In this document: positions 1 through 8,557 of the stretch, piece by piece | Numbering within the stretch: the first letter of the stretch is position 1 | How the letters are laid out: each line of letters starts with the position of its first letter | Assembly (NCBI GenBank): GCA_014885115.2 | Contig: WKLE02003408.1 | Coordinates: forward strand, 1 to 26,465 | Reading direction: 5' to 3' | Source: Asterionellopsis glacialis | Taxonomy: Eukaryota; Bacillariophyta; Plagiogrammaphyceae; Rhaphoneidales; Asterionellopsidaceae | Length of the DNA: 26,465 bases | Notes under the pieces: generated by a model | Database searches by the model: none | Seen by the model: only the letters and a program-made list of their open reading frames with translations | Told to the model about the DNA's origin: nothing | Program-made: the position numbers and the translations under genes

Positions 1-2
1 CT

Positions 3-239
3 ACGCCATCACCAACACCGGCCACAACGTCTTCTACGCCATCACCAACACCGGTCCCAACATCTTCTCCTACTCCTGTGGCTACAGCTTCTCGTAGGCC
101 TTCAATAACCCCTGCCCCGACAGCTTCTCCTACTCCAAGTGACAAAGAAGGAAAAAAGAACAATGAAGGTAAAAAAACAAAACAAGCAAAACAAGCAAAA
201 CAAACAAAACAAAAAAAGCAAAAATTCTTAAAGGTTTAA
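3..239 (+). CDS. PT/PS-repeat protein with basic Lys/Gln-rich tail, C-terminal fragment
   Basis: The reading frame is open from the left edge to a TAA at 237-239, with no ATG inside, so this is the 3' end of a gene starting outside the window. The translation begins with near-identical 11-residue repeats (TPSPTPATTSS, TPSPTPVPTSS), encoded by 33-bp direct repeats at 3-35 and 36-68. Shorter PTPVATAS and ITPAPTAS variants follow. After PSD the composition switches to a basic tail rich in Lys and Gln, including KQAKQAKQTKQKKQK, ending FLKV. Such Pro/Thr/Ser stalks are typical of extracellular or cell-wall proteins of diatoms and are probably O-glycosylated, but no catalytic domain is visible here. 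The other two forward frames hit stops early (TAG at 93-95; TAA in frame 1), which supports this frame. The function is unknown. Confidence 0.7.
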   Translation, partial: TPSPTPATTSSTPSPTPVPTSSPTPVATASRRPSITPAPTASPTPSDKEGKKNNEGKKTKQAKQAKQTKQKKQKFLKV

Positions 240-1010
240 GGAACTGAATGAGAAAAAGTAGAAGTTTCCTTCAAAATTATTGGAAAAAATAGTGTGATTT
301 TATATTGAGAAATATGTTTTAGTTTCAATATTTCCCTGAATTAGAAAGAGGAATTGACTTCCCTCTCTAATTAGAAAAACAAACTGTAGAAACGTTAACA
401 AAACACAAATTTTTAAATTTACATGCCCCAACTATGACCGTCACAGGCTCCTACGCACCTTCAGCAGCGCAGACTCGGATACCTTCGCTCATATTTTCTC
501 CACCAGAGTATAATCTTTCAGGAAACGCGTACAATATAGACACAAGAGCAATAAGAACGAATGATTTTTGACAAACTTTGAATGTGTCAAAGTACTTTGT
601 AGCATCGGAGTGAACCGTTATGCTGTAGACATTTTTAAACATCCTAATTTTTAATGGATTGTGGAATTGAAATATGCAATGAATTGTTTGTATTCCTTCC
701 TTCAACAAAATGCCCTAAAAGGATAAAAAGTATTGCGTTTACATTAATGTCTTTCGACAAATTGTCCAGAGTACTCGACTTTATGATTGCAGTATACGTA
801 TAGTGAACCACGTTCTGAAACAAAGCAATAGAAAAAAGGCAGAAAAGAACTTGATACTACGCAAATAATCACATGTCATTCAATGAACCATTAGATAGGA
901 AGGAATACATTGTATGTTATGCTTCCGGCTTGTGTTGGTATAGATTCATGTTACAATATTCTTTTGTTTTTGTATTTTACTCTTTGAAATCACCATTTTT
1001 CACACTATTT
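240..1010. other. intergenic, AT-rich, no supported gene
   Basis: This stretch separates the 3' ends of two convergent genes. It is AT-rich with short homopolymer runs. An 85-codon open frame on the minus strand at 451-708 shows no domain, no signal sequence and no biased composition, so I do not call it. Confidence 0.5.
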
Positions 1011-1790
1011 TTAAAGTGCACGATGGAGATATCCTAAAAATGTATTTAAACCAAGTTTTTCTAATGCGTCTTGTTCGCGATCGGTAACCCACGAATGATC
1101 GTCTCGCAAACGTTGTTTTAAAGTGGCATATTCGTCATCACCCATAATTGGTTCACCACGACGTGAGGATGCTACAGCTGTAATAAATAATGCTTCATCT
1201 GCCTTCATGGTGGCCACAGAGGACCCTTCCCATGTCAAATTATCCTTCAAAACGTCGTAGTCATCTTCGTTTAATAACGAGGAACCCTTTTGGTAATACG
1301 AATGCAATGCATCCAAAAACATTAATTCTTTCACAACAATATCACCAGCCTGTTTCCAATATGAATTTTGTACAATTGCCTTGACGAAACAATCTTCATT
1401 GATCTTGGTGGGTGTATTTTCAGGATTCCTTAAAATACGTTTCATGGTTGCCGAAACTTCAACGTCAAGCTCCTGTGGCGATACGGGTGGCAAGATACTC
1501 TTTAGGACCTCTCGTGCGTCAGTTTCCGTACAAAATTCATGCCCATGTTCTCTGGCGGATTCCTTGTATTTTGCGTGTATGTAGTTTTCAGCGACAGGAA
1601 GCAGCTCTTCATCATCTTCAAATAATTCATCTACGCTTAATCCAAGACTCATATGCAATGGTTGTAACAACGGTCGGGTAAGTCCTGTTCCTACGAATGA
1701 TGATTTCTGAAGTCCAGCAAATGCTTCGACAACACCTGTCCCTGTGGAAGAAACCGCCAGTAAGAAGGCAAATGAAGAAAAACGAACCAT
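1011..1790 (-). CDS. plastid-targeted protein with paired PGRL1-like motifs
   Basis: This is a 259-residue single-exon frame from ATG at 1790-1788 to TAA at 1013-1011. Residues 1-23 form a signal peptide (basic MVRF, then a hydrophobic core). They are followed by E-A-F-A-G-L, which matches the ASAFAP-type cleavage site of plastid proteins in diatoms and other red-lineage secondary algae. Residues 24-47 are basic and Ser/Thr-rich like a transit peptide, so the protein should reach the plastid stroma or thylakoid. The mature part is acidic and helical and carries two related segments. Residues 169-192 contain DDYDVLKDNLTWEGSSV, and residues 211-235 contain GEPIMGDDEYATLKQRL. This D-E/D-Y-x-x-L-K pattern resembles the stromal segment of PGRL1 (cyclic electron flow) and related algal proteins. 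Unlike PGRL1, no transmembrane pair or thylakoid Cys motifs are visible, so it is a motif-sharing soluble protein rather than PGRL1 itself. The biochemical function is unknown. Confidence 0.75.
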   Translation of the reverse strand: MVRFSSFAFLLAVSSTGTGVVEAFAGLQKSSFVGTGLTRPLLQPLHMSLGLSVDELFEDDEELLPVAENYIHAKYKESAREHGHEFCTETDAREVLKSILPPVSPQELDVEVSATMKRILRNPENTPTKINEDCFVKAIVQNSYWKQAGDIVVKELMFLDALHSYYQKGSSLLNEDDYDVLKDNLTWEGSSVATMKADEALFITAVASSRRGEPIMGDDEYATLKQRLRDDHSWVTDREQDALEKLGLNTFLGYLHRAL

Positions 1791-2906
1791 TTTTGTTTTG
1801 TTTTGAATAAGAAAGCGTGCTAAAGTGGTGCAAAGACTTTATAATGTGTTGATCTAGGAAGTACAACACAAGAAGAGATAAGAGTTGTCAATGAGGTTGA
1901 AGTGCCGTCCGACTACGATCTTTTTGTGGTTTGTCTAGTAAAAAAAAAACAGATGGGGTTGTCTTTCTGTCTCTTGCTTGCTCTAACACGTACTGGTGCA
2001 CCTTTGATCGTGAAAAGTGGTTCGCTTTCGACAAGATGTCGGCAGAGAAGAACGTACGTTCTTTGGATTCCATGCGTTTGAAAATTTGAAAAAAAGTACT
2101 AATTAAACTAAACAAACCGTTATAAAAACGTTTACAATGATAAAAGAGAACCAAAAAATCGAGTAACCTGAAATATCTATCATGTCTATTTCACGAATGT
2201 ATGTATGTCACAATATGCTTTTAGTAAAAGTACTTTCCAAAGAACTTCCATGAAGATGACGTCAGAAACAATAAAATCTATTTAAGTTCTGCCGGGACTG
2301 TACCGTGCAAGATGACAGCTACGGTACCAGGTATGATGACAGCCAAATAAATACCGGGGGAAAAAATTAGCACGAGAAATAAAATACGAGTTGCCAAATC
2401 TTGCCTGACATTGCTATGGGGGATCTTTCAAGAATAATAACAAAGTAGCTGTTGCAGCTTGGCAAACGTTAGACTAGAGAGTAAGAGATAGCAACGGAGA
2501 GAGATGTCTTGAGACATCCACTGTCAACAAAAGAGATGTTGTCTTAAGTTTATGACTATATATCTAGTAGTCTGTCAATTTGAGATGCTGTAGATAGTCA
2601 TTGGAAGGACTACGAACTTCTACACTGCGTTTAGGAAATAAAAATCCATCATGCAGCATCATACTATAAAGCTTATCGCTCTCTGGATCTTTAACTCTTG
2701 CAAAAAAAATGGTTCTGACCAAAAAGTGACAACTTTGTGTTTTCGAAAGAAGATTTCCATCAATTCTAAAAATTTAAGTTTCAAAGAAAAAAGGGGACTC
2801 GTTTTTTTAAAAATGATTGAATCTTCACCTTCCTTGAGGCACAGTATAATTCTTCAAGTATGTAAATTTTAAAAGTTAAGCAGGGCTACTAACTTGTTAA
2901 TTCTTT
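1791..2906. other. intergenic region upstream of the plastid-protein gene
   Basis: This stretch holds the 5' flank of the minus-strand gene ending at 1790 and the 3' flank of the minus-strand gene at 2907. Small open frames (1888-2154 minus, 2651-2872 plus) lack recognisable domains and look like chance openings in AT-rich DNA. A 24-bp tandem duplication lies at 2300-2343. Confidence 0.45.
2300..2343. repeat. 24-bp motif present twice in tandem
   Basis: GTACC, then six bases, then GATGACAGC occurs at 2300-2319 and again at 2324-2343, a 24-bp period. The six spacer bases differ between the copies. It could be a short duplicated promoter element or a slippage product; nothing decides between them. 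Confidence 0.6.
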
Positions 2907-4658
2907 TTAAAGATCTAGAATACTACGACTTCTAGCATCTTGCTTGGCACGTCGTCGTTCACGTAAGAAATCGCTTAGATCTTTTACAATATCGTCACCA
3001 CCTAAAGAATCATCATCGCCTGTTGTTGGCTTTGGTTTCGGTTGTGGCATTTTTAATAGTTTTTCAGGGGGAACAGGTGGTGTTATCCTTCTTACTTTTT
3101 TGTTGGACAATTTCGTATTGGTAATTTCATCAAATGGAATTTCTCCTCCGTCACTTGGTGATGCAGGAACAATGTATCGACTGGTACTTAACAGCATACT
3201 TTGATTATGACTAGTGTTGATGCTGTTGTTCATGTTCGTTGTACTGTTGAAACTAGTATTGCTATCGTTGATGCTACTGTTTTGAGAATGCCTTATTGGT
3301 ACCGTTGATGCCGTTGAAGAAGTTGTTGATAATGTACTGTACTTACTCCTTCTCATAGCTGAGGGTGGGGATGATGATGGTCGTGGTAATGATGATGTCT
3401 GTTGTACTTTATTCCGTGTTGGAGTACTATACTCAGAATATACCCTTCTAAACTTGGAAATACTTGTTGGTGATGGCACTAAAGCGCATTCTACACCGTC
3501 TTCATTAGAATTCTCCTTTGTACGACTTTCACCCTCCTTTTTCTTCTTGTTGTTATTGCTACTGTCACTGTTGCTCTCGTCATTGTCCCCAAATTCTCTT
3601 TCCTCATTCATATCTTCCATTAACAAATCAAAATCGATTTGATAACCACCATGGTACTTTTCATCACCTTCGTAAGAATCTTGTGACAAACCGCTATGGT
3701 TTCTTCGGTGTTGGTGTGTAATTGTCCTTCCCATCATGTTACTATTGTTAGCAGTACTTACACTGGGAATACTTTCTCCTCCAAAGGATCCTGATGCACC
3801 AACTTCTGTGTAACTAAATGCAACAGAAGAACCATCTTGTGATTCAACGTCACCCACTGAATTATTGTCTTGAGAAGGATGTCGGCGATGATATTTCCTC
3901 CTATTACTACTACTCATGCCACCAGAAAAAGGAGTAGCACCCCAACGATTTGACCAATTCGCATCATTGGGACTACTGCGCGACCGTTGTTCCTTTCGTC
4001 GTGATGATCGGTGGACAGACATGTCAGGAGTCATGGATGTATGCGCAGATGCATTTAAACTATTTGTTTCTAATGAATAGGCATCCACATCAAATTCAAC
4101 GTCGATAAAGGCATCATCGCCATTATCATTGGTGTTTACATGTGTTAAGGAATCAGCAGTTAATGATTTGTCTACAACTACCTCAGCATACTTTTGATGA
4201 GAGCTTGCTGCTCTTGTTGTTGCTGAACGAGTAGTACTTTTTTTTCCACGAATGTTTTGATTGAATTCATTTTCTTGAGATTCATCAAACCTGTCAAGTG
4301 AAGGATTAGCGTCCTGTTCTTGTTGTTGTTGCTGTTGTTCTCCTTCGGCAAAATTATACCGATTCGCATTCAAGTTGGATCGTTTGCTCGGTATAGATGC
4401 ATTGTGTTTGCGATACACTAGGAATCCAATGAATGCTGCTACAATTACAATGCCCACTGCAAGTCCTATTCCAATGGAAAGACCAATTTTATTATTTGAC
4501 TTTGATGAAGGATCCGTGGGTAATTCTTTCCCAAGAGGACCTAAGTAAGAAAATTCTCCTTCTCTACCAAATTCATTTTCAATGGAAGCAACAAATTCTT
4601 GTTTCCCCTCCAGCTCCAACGAAGCTAGAGGATTATCAATTGAAGATTCGTCAGTCAT
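2907..4658 (-). CDS. single-pass membrane protein, short paralogue of the gene at 6182-8557
   Basis: This is a 583-residue single-exon frame, ATG at 4658-4656, stop at 2907-2909. One membrane helix lies at residues 58-82 (GLSIGIGLAVGIVIVAAFIG...), followed by basic YRKH. The short acidic N-terminus is therefore probably outside and the long Ser/Asn/Arg-rich tail cytoplasmic. The tail shares ordered motifs with the paralogue: FDVDAYSL (189-196), SQDG-SSV-FSY-VG (273-287), LLSTS (489-493), GEIPFDE (505-511), and a C-terminal DLSDFLRERRRAKQ (560-573). A Q run lies near residues 108-114. The N-terminus lacks a signal peptide and the PT stalk of its paralogue. Residues 11-30 (LASLELEGKQEFVASIENEF) weakly match the juxtamembrane ectodomain of the paralogue (AQTLALQDITGFQNALDQAF), suggesting that the N-terminal part has been lost or lies in an unseen upstream exon. 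A TAA interrupts the frame upstream at 4680-4682. The family is not one I recognise by name. Confidence 0.8.
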   Translation of the reverse strand: MTDESSIDNPLASLELEGKQEFVASIENEFGREGEFSYLGPLGKELPTDPSSKSNNKIGLSIGIGLAVGIVIVAAFIGFLVYRKHNASIPSKRSNLNANRYNFAEGEQQQQQQEQDANPSLDRFDESQENEFNQNIRGKKSTTRSATTRAASSHQKYAEVVVDKSLTADSLTHVNTNDNGDDAFIDVEFDVDAYSLETNSLNASAHTSMTPDMSVHRSSRRKEQRSRSSPNDANWSNRWGATPFSGGMSSSNRRKYHRRHPSQDNNSVGDVESQDGSSVAFSYTEVGASGSFGGESIPSVSTANNSNMMGRTITHQHRRNHSGLSQDSYEGDEKYHGGYQIDFDLLMEDMNEEREFGDNDESNSDSSNNNKKKKEGESRTKENSNEDGVECALVPSPTSISKFRRVYSEYSTPTRNKVQQTSSLPRPSSSPPSAMRRSKYSTLSTTSSTASTVPIRHSQNSSINDSNTSFNSTTNMNNSINTSHNQSMLLSTSRYIVPASPSDGGEIPFDEITNTKLSNKKVRRITPPVPPEKLLKMPQPKPKPTTGDDDSLGGDDIVKDLSDFLRERRRAKQDARSRSILDL

Positions 4659-6181
4659 TATTTTTTGGATCGCACTGGATTATAGAAAGTCAACACAAGA
4701 AAGATATCTTTTCCAAAAGATACTTTGTTGTCTATTGAATAACTTCTTCTTTCTAGAGAGTTTTTGTCTAAATGAGTTGTAGTTTACACTTCATGTGTTG
4801 TAAACCACAGGATTAATTGGCGATGTGTTAGGTCGACAATAAGTGTCAACTTGGTCCTCGTTGAGGTAGCTACCAGGTACGTCTATTGTGTCTTGCAAAG
4901 CAACCGCATCGATCGCCAAGCACGGGAGATATTGATGCACGCGCTTGCATCGAACAACTATCGAATTACTACAAGTTTGTAGCGTTTGTACCTGGTACAC
5001 AATAGTGCAATTTCTTTCAGCGATTTATTTGGAAACCGAGGATCCGCATTGATTGGATGGATGAAAATTTTTGTAGGAGTATCAAAAAATTCAATTCAAA
5101 ATTGGAAGGAAAATATTGTTTAAGCGCTGGCAAGAATACGGAACGTTCCTAAAGGGTAATGTTAAATGAGAAAGATCCTAAATAACCATATTAATTCCAT
5201 AGTACAAAAACGGTACTTTTACATGAATAATATTTTATTTAACATCTAGTCGGAGACGAGTCTTGTCATCCAAAGAACGGTCGTGGAACGTCTGTTGTAC
5301 TTAAAATTGTACAATCAGGGGTTTAGTACAAAAAGCTTTTCTTACCAACGGCTGTGATCCGGCGCCATTATTTGTTTAATAATACTTTTTAAAGTAACTC
5401 AATAATTTCCAATGATACGCAAAATTATATGTGTGTCTATTGTCATACGTTTAACCTTCCAAAATTTGAAAAAATAACCCCATTCAGGTACATAAAATAA
5501 TCCAATGGTACGTGTACGATACTATTCGTACATTGAACACAAACAATGACGTTTTCGGGATGTTTTGACAGGCGATGGAAAATAGGTTCGATTCGCTTTC
5601 TCTCTCTAGAGGTAACATGAAACACGACGTTCGCTTTTTGAAATTTCATATCATTTGGCGTTTGTCTTGGCAATTCGTTTTAGCAATCACACAATAGAAG
5701 ATATTCTACTCAACCCAAAATTTCAAAACGAACAAAGTAGTCCATCTATAATATAGTCTATTGGGTCACTACAGAACAATTGTTGGGAGAGGTTAGCACC
5801 TCAAATTACCGCAGAATAATATGAAACACGATTGTTCAACGTCCATGTATGAAACTAGAAACTAGAATTGAAACTCACTACTCTGAGAATCTACAGAGAA
5901 ACATACAAAAGCAAGGACGCCTACAGATAGCCCCCCAGCGCAAGGATTGAAAGGAAATAGTAAATGTGATAAAGTTATATGATGTTAGATTCTAACACGT
6001 GTAATTTTTGTTTCTTGCATTTCACCTAAAGTTTTGTTTGTTTGTGCACTTTATACAGTACAAGCAGTCGTCAGTCCTTCCTTGTCAGTTCAGTTAATAA
6101 GTAGGCGTAGTTCATAGTACTCGCGTTTCTTGGAACGAAAAGAATTTTGCCAAACGTATTACAGTATTCATGATGCATTGA
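4659..6181. other. intergenic region between the two membrane-protein paralogues
   Basis: About 1.5 kb of AT-rich sequence between two genes in the same orientation. The part next to 4658 reads as a 5' untranslated leader. I looked on the minus strand for an upstream exon encoding a signal peptide and PT repeats and found none. GTAC-centred motifs occur at 4871-4880 (TACCAGGTAC) and 4988-4998 (GTACCTGGTAC). Small open frames at 4791-5000 and 5443-5673 have no coding character that I can recognise. Confidence 0.45.
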
Positions 6182-8557
6182 TTACCTCGCACGTCTTGAA
6201 TTTTGTTTGGCTCTTCGTTTTTCCCGTAAAAAGTTATTTAAATCTTCATCCGCTTGTTCTTCTTGACTACGTGATGCTTTTCGTCTATTCGAAGATGATG
6301 TCGATCGATTGGGACTCGCACTATATTTTGGATTTCGAAGTGAACTCTGTGGTTTGACACTCATACCACGTCCTTGTTGTCCATTACTAGTAGGAGCCGG
6401 TAATAATCGTTCATCGAAGGGTACTTCACCAGCACTAACATCCTTTTTAGAGGGTGGTAGTACAACTTGACTTGAACTTAACAATACGTTTTTATTAGGT
6501 GCTGGTAACTGTTTTTGATTGCGTCTTGTCGATTGAGATGGACGTGGTGGTAACTTATCACTACTGCCACTACCCACAGCAGTACCGAAACTTGCAGCAG
6601 GTGTGACAGTATCATACAGTTTGAAATCACTGTACTCGGATTTTTGGTCATCAATATTGGAATTGACGACAATCCCCGAACTACCACCGCTGGAGGAAGC
6701 TGTTACTTCTACAAAATCAGATGTATCACTTGTATTGCTCCGTGTATGGTTTAAGGCACCATTATAGGTAGCAGTACCTTCCAAATAACTTGCAGCCTCA
6801 CTAGCTTCACCCACACCAGCATAGGAAAAATCAACAGATGAACCACCATCTTGTGAATTGGCGGAACTCCAAGTTCTGGGCGGGGGGATATCGTTGCCGT
6901 TGGAATTACTATGGCGATTCCCGCCATTTTGAGCAGCACCAGCAGCACCCATCAACTGACGCTCGTTATGATGGGATCCATGATGTGATGCATCAAAACT
7001 ATAATCACCATCTAAACTATAGGCATCGACATCAAAATTGACATCAATCTGTGACATCATATCATTGGATGAGTCTTTACTATTGGTACGACGATGGGTA
7101 GAATATTGATACGAATTATTGGAAGTGGATAATTGTGATACATTTGCTGATGTTGCGTTTGCTGCTGCTGTTCCAGGTCCTGAAATTTTTTCACCACCTT
7201 CTAAATGTAATTCTTCACCTTCTACGGCTTGCAGTTGTCGTTGTTTTTCAATTTCATACTTACGTTGTGTATACAACAAATATCCAATTGCACTTAATGC
7301 TACCACAGCTCCTGCAACACCAATGGCAACACCAACATTAAATCCATCATCAGAATTTGAATTGTTGTTGTTGTTGTTGTTGATACCTTGATTAGGTAGT
7401 TGCTGTATAGATGCTTTTATAAAAGTAGGTGCTTGGCCATCATTGCCATTGGTCTTATCCGCTTGTTGTTCTGTAAATGCTTGATCCAATGCATTTTGAA
7501 ACCCCGTAATATCTTGTAAAGCTAATGTTTGTGCATCCCATACTTCTTGTATAGGTGGTACTGGTACATTGGAAAATAAAGCTTGTCCTGCAAATGCTAA
7601 ACTGAAACGATTGCTCGTATCGTCATTATTATTGTTATTGGTATCATCATTTTCAATATCTCTGAATGACGATAAGGGTCCCAAGGATGCTGCATTATTA
7701 GTGCTTGCAGCAGCAGCATTGTTGGGATCATCATCTGACGCACGTCGTCGCTGTTGTTGTTTTGAACCAATATCAAAAATGTTATCAAAAGATGCTGGTG
7801 GTGTGGATAACTGTCTTTTCTGTTGTTGTTGTTCTTCCTGTTGCAATTGCAACTCTCGTCGTCGTTGTTGTTGAAGTTTGACATTGGAAATATAGGAAAG
7901 GGATGACATACGACCCAACAAGTAAGTTTCAGTAGATTCTTTCATGAGAGAAACAAAGCTTGCATCAATGGTACCATCGTATTCAAATTCGAGTGAAAAG
8001 AATTGCAACGGTACAGGTGTTTCAAATTTATCATTATCCTCTGTGGGTGCCATGCTGGCAGATGGCATTGAAGATTGAGATGGTGCAACAGTTGGTCTAG
8101 ATGATGGTTGTACAGTGGGTTCGTCAGTGGGTTTTGGGGATGGTGGACCTGTGGTTGGTTTCATGGTGGGTGATTTTGTTCGGGTAGGCGAATAGGATGG
8201 TTGTACAGTTGGTGCGGTCGATGGCATTGCGGTTGGAGAGTGAGAAGGTGTAACAGAAGGTTCATCTGTTGGACTAACGGAGGGTTGTACAGATGGTTGA
8301 AATGTAGGCCGCGGTGTTATTGTTGGTGAAGCCGTTGGCGCTTCTGTATTACGTTCGTTTTTCAATTGACGATGAGCAGTACTTCTTGAGGAACTACCCG
8401 CATGACTCCATGACAGAGTTCCAGCACCAGCATACATCATTGCTAGGATACTCATGGCTAACAAACCAAAACTTACACTTTTAGATCTGCTAGAACCACT
8501 GCTAGTCTTTTTGGCATTGCTGCCGATGCTACTGGTATTGTTATTGTTGCCGATCAT
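6182..8557 (-). CDS. PT-stalk single-pass membrane protein, long paralogue
   Basis: This is 791 residues from ATG at 8557-8555 to TAA at 6184-6182. The frame stays open 23 codons further upstream only to a TTG, so the ATG is the better start. A hydrophobic signal or anchor lies at about residues 30-47. A Pro/Thr/Ser stalk covers 72-172 (PSVQPSVSPTDEPSV-like repeats). An ectodomain covers 177-390, interrupted by Gln/Arg-rich and Asn-rich runs; its recognisable parts are FETPVPLQFFSLEFEYDGTI and, near the membrane, VWDAQTLALQDITGFQNALD. The membrane helix is at 407-429, followed by basic QRK. The cytoplasmic tail carries FDVDAYSL (508-515), SQDGGSSVDFSYAGVG (568-583), LLSSSQ (692-697), GEVPFDE (710-716) and LNNFLREKRRAKQ (773-785), in the same order as in the 583-residue paralogue. 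The layout resembles a surface receptor or adhesion protein. The conserved tail motifs suggest binding to a cytoplasmic partner; that is inference. No catalytic domain is seen. Confidence 0.82.
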   Translation of the reverse strand: MIGNNNNTSSIGSNAKKTSSGSSRSKSVSFGLLAMSILAMMYAGAGTLSWSHAGSSSRSTAHRQLKNERNTEAPTASPTITPRPTFQPSVQPSVSPTDEPSVTPSHSPTAMPSTAPTVQPSYSPTRTKSPTMKPTTGPPSPKPTDEPTVQPSSRPTVAPSQSSMPSASMAPTEDNDKFETPVPLQFFSLEFEYDGTIDASFVSLMKESTETYLLGRMSSLSYISNVKLQQQRRRELQLQQEEQQQQKRQLSTPPASFDNIFDIGSKQQQRRRASDDDPNNAAAASTNNAASLGPLSSFRDIENDDTNNNNNDDTSNRFSLAFAGQALFSNVPVPPIQEVWDAQTLALQDITGFQNALDQAFTEQQADKTNGNDGQAPTFIKASIQQLPNQGINNNNNNNSNSDDGFNVGVAIGVAGAVVALSAIGYLLYTQRKYEIEKQRQLQAVEGEELHLEGGEKISGPGTAAANATSANVSQLSTSNNSYQYSTHRRTNSKDSSNDMMSQIDVNFDVDAYSLDGDYSFDASHHGSHHNERQLMGAAGAAQNGGNRHSNSNGNDIPPPRTWSSANSQDGGSSVDFSYAGVGEASEAASYLEGTATYNGALNHTRSNTSDTSDFVEVTASSSGGSSGIVVNSNIDDQKSEYSDFKLYDTVTPAASFGTAVGSGSSDKLPPRPSQSTRRNQKQLPAPNKNVLLSSSQVVLPPSKKDVSAGEVPFDERLLPAPTSNGQQGRGMSVKPQSSLRNPKYSASPNRSTSSSNRRKASRSQEEQADEDLNNFLREKRRAKQNSRRAR

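Noticed and set aside
5570..5620. Possible tRNA T-arm (GGTTCGATTC) near 5585
   Set aside because: No matching acceptor stem, anticodon arm or D-arm could be placed around it on either strand.
7119..7391. Plus-strand open frames antisense to the long membrane protein
   Set aside because: They are antisense shadows of low-complexity Asn, Gln and Ser codons; the minus-strand protein has clear domains and a matching paralogue.
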